Both the position numbers and the translations under genes were made by a program. Below are positions 60,719-64,000 of a stretch of 64,000 bases of DNA, piece by piece. The DNA comes from Paraferrimonas sedimenticola (GTDB taxonomy: Bacteria; Pseudomonadota; Gammaproteobacteria; Enterobacterales; Shewanellaceae): contig NZ_NRIR01000009.1 of NCBI RefSeq assembly GCF_002282855.1, positions 1 to 64,000 on the forward strand, given 5' to 3'. Position 1 is the stretch's first letter, and every line of letters starts with the position of its first letter. The notes beneath the pieces are model-generated. The model made no database searches, was not told the origin of the DNA, and saw only the letters and a program-made list of their open reading frames with translations.

Positions 60719-61479
60719 CGAGACACGGTGAAGTGACTGTAGCGCCCTAAATCTCGATAAACCGGGTGGGCGCAACGTTGCCACTCCAGCTCCAATAATC
60801 TGTCGTAGCACTTTTCCTGCAAATTCTTGTCTTTGACATAATCGTGCAGAACCCTAAGCCCGATTCGACGCTCGACTTTGTAACCCGCTTCCACCAACCA
60901 CTGCTCGACTTCTTCGGGTTTAAAGCGACCTTGGGGAATGATGGTGTTGTGATGCTTCTTAGGCATGCCCTTTAGCATGTATTGATAGTTGCCGTTTACC
61001 GCGTGGTGCATCTCTAGGCCGTAATAGTTGTAAAACATCAACGACATCACTCCGCCTTGCTCTAGGCTTTCCAATAAGGTCAGCAAGCCTTCGCGTGGTT
61101 CGGCCAACCACTCCAGAACCGCATGAAAACAGATTAGCGAGTATTTTCGACCCAAGGTGGCACCAATTTGTTGGGCTTTTAGCTGATGGAACTCAAACTG
61201 CTCCGCCACTTGATGTTCGCTCGCCAAGGCTTTGGCCATGGTCAGCATTTGCTCGGACACATCGCAAAAATCCACTTGGTGGCCCTTTTGCGCCAGCCAA
61301 CAGGCCATTTGCCCCTGGCCGCCGCCAGCGTCGAGCAAGCGCAATGACTCTTGCTCAAATCTCGGCAGCAAGTATTGGCTAAATTCCCGTTGCAGTATGT
61401 CTAAGCGTAAACGCCCTTTGGTGGTGTGATAAATGTTGTGCGAAAACTTGTTCGCCAGCGAGTCAAAATTGGTATCCAT
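60715..61479 (-). CDS. cmoM: tRNA 5-carboxymethoxyuridine methyltransferase CmoM
   Basis: 254 residues from the ATG at 61479 (frame open to 61524). SAM-dependent methyltransferase that converts cmo5U34 to its methyl ester in tRNAs such as tRNA-Pro and tRNA-Ala. The N-terminus FDSLANKFSHNIYHTTKGRLR (key part KFSHNIYHTTKG) is specific for CmoM (formerly SmtA). The SAM motif LDAGGGQGQMACWLA is near residue 47. FHAVLEWLAEPREGL and SLMFYNYYGLEMHH follow. Convergent 4-base overlap with nth. Confidence 0.93.
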   Translation of the reverse strand: MDTNFDSLANKFSHNIYHTTKGRLRLDILQREFSQYLLPRFEQESLRLLDAGGGQGQMACWLAQKGHQVDFCDVSEQMLTMAKALASEHQVAEQFEFHQLKAQQIGATLGRKYSLICFHAVLEWLAEPREGLLTLLESLEQGGVMSLMFYNYYGLEMHHAVNGNYQYMLKGMPKKHHNTIIPQGRFKPEEVEQWLVEAGYKVERRIGLRVLHDYVKDKNLQEKCYDRLLELEWQRCAHPVYRDLGRYSHFTVSR

Positions 61480-61613
61480 AACCGACCTTATCGATTGTTC
61501 CGGCACATTTTCCCACAAGCCCATTCACAATCCAAAGGCCCTTTGCTTTTTGGTTTCCCAAAATCTACAAACGTGTCACACTAAGCGCCAAGCCCCTGTC
61601 TTGTTTGAGCTTT

Positions 61614-64000
61614 ATGCAGCCCGAAAAAACCTACAACCTCGACCGACTAGGAAATCGATTTAGCGCTTTTATCGCTTTGCTACTGCTACTTACGGGTGTG
61701 GGCATTTGGGCCACTCTAACCAGCTATGCCAATCAACAACGGCTTCAAGACAGGGATACCCTGCAAACCCTGCGGGGTAGCAATGCGGTCAAAACCCTTG
61801 AAATGCAAATGGCTCAGGCCCAAGCCACGGTAGTGTCGCTGGCCAACCTCAGCCAGTCCTTGTACCAACAGCCACAAGCGCTCAAAAAGACCATTCCCAT
61901 CATTCTCTCCGACGCTCATCAATCCAAACTGATTGCCGGTGGTGGTGTATGGAGTGCCCCTTATGCCTTTGACGCTGAGCAAGAACGTCTGGCGTTCTTT
62001 TACGGCCAGCAAGCCGAACGGGGCATGGCGGAGTTTGAACAGTACAACGATCCTGAACAGCCGAGCTACACCCAAGAAGAGTGGTATCGTCCCCTCACCA
62101 AAATGGCCAAAGGCTCGACCTTATGGAGCAGCGTTTATCGCGACCCCTACACCCAGCAGCCAATGGTCACTGTCTCTTCGCCAATTTGGCTTAGAGATAA
62201 ATTTCTTGGAGTGGTCACCCTAGACTTGGCTCTTCAAGGGGTTAACGCTTTAGTGCGTCGAATCAGCGAACAGCAACCTGGCTATTTGTTCTTGGTGGAC
62301 CAGCAACAACGGATATTGGCCCACCCATATCTAGAAGAGCGCTTAGATCAGCCTATCGAGCAACTGGCTGATTTAGGTGAGCTAGCTGAGTTTGCGCCTG
62401 AATTCGCGCCCTTGCTGACCTTGAGCTACGACCCAAGCCAACCACAAATCTTGTTGGCTCAATCTCAGCTGCTTGGCGACCCGATCCTCGACCAACCGGT
62501 AAACGTCAAAATCTTTAACGTGGTTGAGAGTGGCTGGTTGCTGTTTTTGGTCTCACCAACTCGAACCGATGAGATTGGTCCGCACCGCACCTGGCCTGTG
62601 GTGTTGATGCTGCTATTTATCGTTGGTTTTGGCTATGTGTTGCTACATCAGTTGGTACAGCGTCGTATGTTATCGCCGCTCGCGGCTTTGCAGCGCGCCC
62701 TGCAGGATGATGACAACCATGACCTCAACAACCTTAAAGATTCGGCTAGCGGTCCTTTTGACGAGATTGCTCGCCTCTGTGTCGCTCAACGGGAAGTGTT
62801 GCGCAGTAGCCAGCTCAATCTCGACGCGGCCAACCTTGCGCTGCAGCAGCAAGGCCAAGGCATGCAGCACCAAGCGCCGGACAACTCGGTGCCATTGGCG
62901 TTATCCATGATCAAATCCAGTCAAAGCCTAATGCACATTCGAGACAGAGAAAATCGCTTTGTGCTAGCCAACCCGGCCTATTGCCAAGCCGTGCAGCGCT
63001 CTCAAGGTCATTTGTTGGGCAAACGCTATCAGCAGGTTTTTCCCGAAGCGTTGGCATCAAAAGCCGAGCAACGACTCAATCGAGTGCTAGAAACTCAAGC
63101 GCCTTTGAGCTATCGAGATCAGTTTATCGTCAAACAGAAAACCGAGAACTATCTCGCACAGATGTATCCCTTATATGACAACGCAGGCACAGTGACTGGC
63201 GTCGGCTACGTAGCAGTGAACATTAGCCAACTCAGTGACGAACTCAGTCAGGCGGAACAAAGCCTTGAGACCACTCAGCACGAGTTGATGAATCTGCAGC
63301 ACAATCAACAAACCTCTCAAAAAGAGCAAATCCAGACCAATCAGGCGCTGCAGCACAGCGAGCATCGCGGCATACAACTCAAAGCAGCAGGGGTATTTGT
63401 CGAACGTCTTGACCAGCGACTATTGGGTAATTTAGCCCAGTACACTCAACTGCTTAGACAGCGTTTAATTGCCGTATACAGCGCTGTACTGCCGAGTCAA
63501 GACAAGCCTATGGCTTGGCAAAAGCTGGATGAGGTCGAGGTCATCAGTACGCAAAGCGAACTGCTTCACCTGTTGTTTAACGCACTGGCTCACCCCATCA
63601 GTCACAAACAGATGCTGCCGTATTTCGGCAACTACTTAGAAGTCTTCTACCACTCAAACGCTCAAAATCGCTGGCAAATAGAGCTGGATTGCGATCCTCA
63701 AATCAACAGTGAACGACCACCGCTTGAATGGTTGCGAGTCATTCACACCCTGTTGCAAAACGCCACTCAACACGGTTTCAACGAACTCTCCAAACAGGCC
63801 CAAATCACTGTTGAAGTGCGCCAGCTCGAACGTGGCGTTAAAGTCAGTGTGATTGACAATGGTTTTGGACTACCCGCAGATTTCGACATCAAAATTGCAC
63901 AGGCCAGCTATCCTAATCAAAGTCACTCTCTGGTAGTATTACGCGCTTGGCTAAACAGCCACGGCGGCGAACTCAGCTGGAGCAGCGAGCTCAATCAAGG
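61614..64000 (+). CDS. Cache/PAS sensor histidine kinase, partial
   Basis: Runs off the window; at least 795 residues. Membrane helix near residues 16-36 (FIALLLLLTGVGIWATL), then a large periplasmic Cache domain (about 40-310; WYRPLTKMAKGSTLWSSVYRDP, key part YRPLTKMAKGS). A second helix (VVLMLLFIVGFGYVLLHQL) is near 325, then HAMP. The PAS domain is about 434-540 (RDRENRFVLANPAYCQ), followed by a glutamine-rich coiled coil. The ATPase domain shows LLQNATQHGF near 715 and VIDNGFGLP near 746. I see no phosphoacceptor histidine of the usual HE/DxR or HRxKN type before the ATPase domain. Confidence 0.75.
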   Translation, partial: MQPEKTYNLDRLGNRFSAFIALLLLLTGVGIWATLTSYANQQRLQDRDTLQTLRGSNAVKTLEMQMAQAQATVVSLANLSQSLYQQPQALKKTIPIILSDAHQSKLIAGGGVWSAPYAFDAEQERLAFFYGQQAERGMAEFEQYNDPEQPSYTQEEWYRPLTKMAKGSTLWSSVYRDPYTQQPMVTVSSPIWLRDKFLGVVTLDLALQGVNALVRRISEQQPGYLFLVDQQQRILAHPYLEERLDQPIEQLADLGELAEFAPEFAPLLTLSYDPSQPQILLAQSQLLGDPILDQPVNVKIFNVVESGWLLFLVSPTRTDEIGPHRTWPVVLMLLFIVGFGYVLLHQLVQRRMLSPLAALQRALQDDDNHDLNNLKDSASGPFDEIARLCVAQREVLRSSQLNLDAANLALQQQGQGMQHQAPDNSVPLALSMIKSSQSLMHIRDRENRFVLANPAYCQAVQRSQGHLLGKRYQQVFPEALASKAEQRLNRVLETQAPLSYRDQFIVKQKTENYLAQMYPLYDNAGTVTGVGYVAVNISQLSDELSQAEQSLETTQHELMNLQHNQQTSQKEQIQTNQALQHSEHRGIQLKAAGVFVERLDQRLLGNLAQYTQLLRQRLIAVYSAVLPSQDKPMAWQKLDEVEVISTQSELLHLLFNALAHPISHKQMLPYFGNYLEVFYHSNAQNRWQIELDCDPQINSERPPLEWLRVIHTLLQNATQHGFNELSKQAQITVEVRQLERGVKVSVIDNGFGLPADFDIKIAQASYPNQSHSLVVLRAWLNSHGGELSWSSELNQ

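Overview
The window is a chromosomal segment of a marine-type gammaproteobacterium in the order Alteromonadales. Gene content and order (serS-rarA-lolA-ftsK-lrp-ald-trxB, aat-infA-clpA-clpS-cspD-icd-rluE-mnmA-hflD-purB, a leucine-type dehydrogenase, ydiJ, ppsA-ppsR-aroH, crbR/crbS/acs, and rsxABCDGE-nth) are those I associate with Shewanella, Ferrimonas and Paraferrimonas. The exact genus is inference. No prophage, insertion sequence, integrase or CRISPR array is visible, and almost all of the window is core genome.

Layout. 1-7321: a small unrecognised membrane protein beside two copies of a dispersed repeat, then a leftward block lrp, ftsK, lolA, rarA, serS (regulation, chromosome segregation, lipoprotein sorting, fork repair, tRNA charging). 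7502-12307: alanine dehydrogenase, thioredoxin reductase, a probable surface lipoprotein of the endonuclease/exonuclease/phosphatase fold, a glycine-zipper protein, and aat plus infA. 12462-15481: the ClpAS protease adaptor/unfoldase pair divergent from cspD. 15716-21071: icd, then the rightward RNA-modification and purine cluster rluE, mnmA, hflD, purB. 21311-28775: a DUF4826-type protein, leucine-type dehydrogenase, YbjN-like protein, MarR regulator, YdiJ, an RsuA-type pseudouridine synthase and a secreted hypothetical. 28849-39678 is a carbon-metabolism block: ppsA and its regulator ppsR are divergent around a HexR-like site, followed by aroH, then the acetate switch crbR/crbS/acs. 39775-45281: a small His-rich membrane protein, a COG0523 GTPase, smrA, several small conserved genes, two tRNA-Tyr genes and a LysE/ArgO exporter. 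45278-49307: queE, queC, a rhombosortase and uvrB.

49308-51182 is the least ordinary region. It has an AT-rich spacer with an inverted pair of DnaA-box-like sequences, then a strong promoter and a tandem array with three intact tRNA-Asn genes. Between and after them lie five truncated, rearranged tRNA-Asn derivatives. These derivatives can be drawn as long hairpins, and the last three are each followed by an intrinsic terminator in a 124-base repeat. The two classes differ in a stem by paired changes that keep the base pairing.

51183-64000: a degenerate GGDEF/EAL membrane protein, an EamA exporter, the six-gene rsx electron-transfer operon, and an endonuclease III homologue in the usual nth position that lacks the iron-sulfur cysteines. 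After these come cmoM and a sensor kinase cut by the window edge.

The best leads are the tRNA-Asn-derived hairpin array and the apparently replaced nth gene. Regulatory sites were called by eye and are inference. Many start codons were moved inward to the position that fits a Shine-Dalgarno sequence and the family's usual length.
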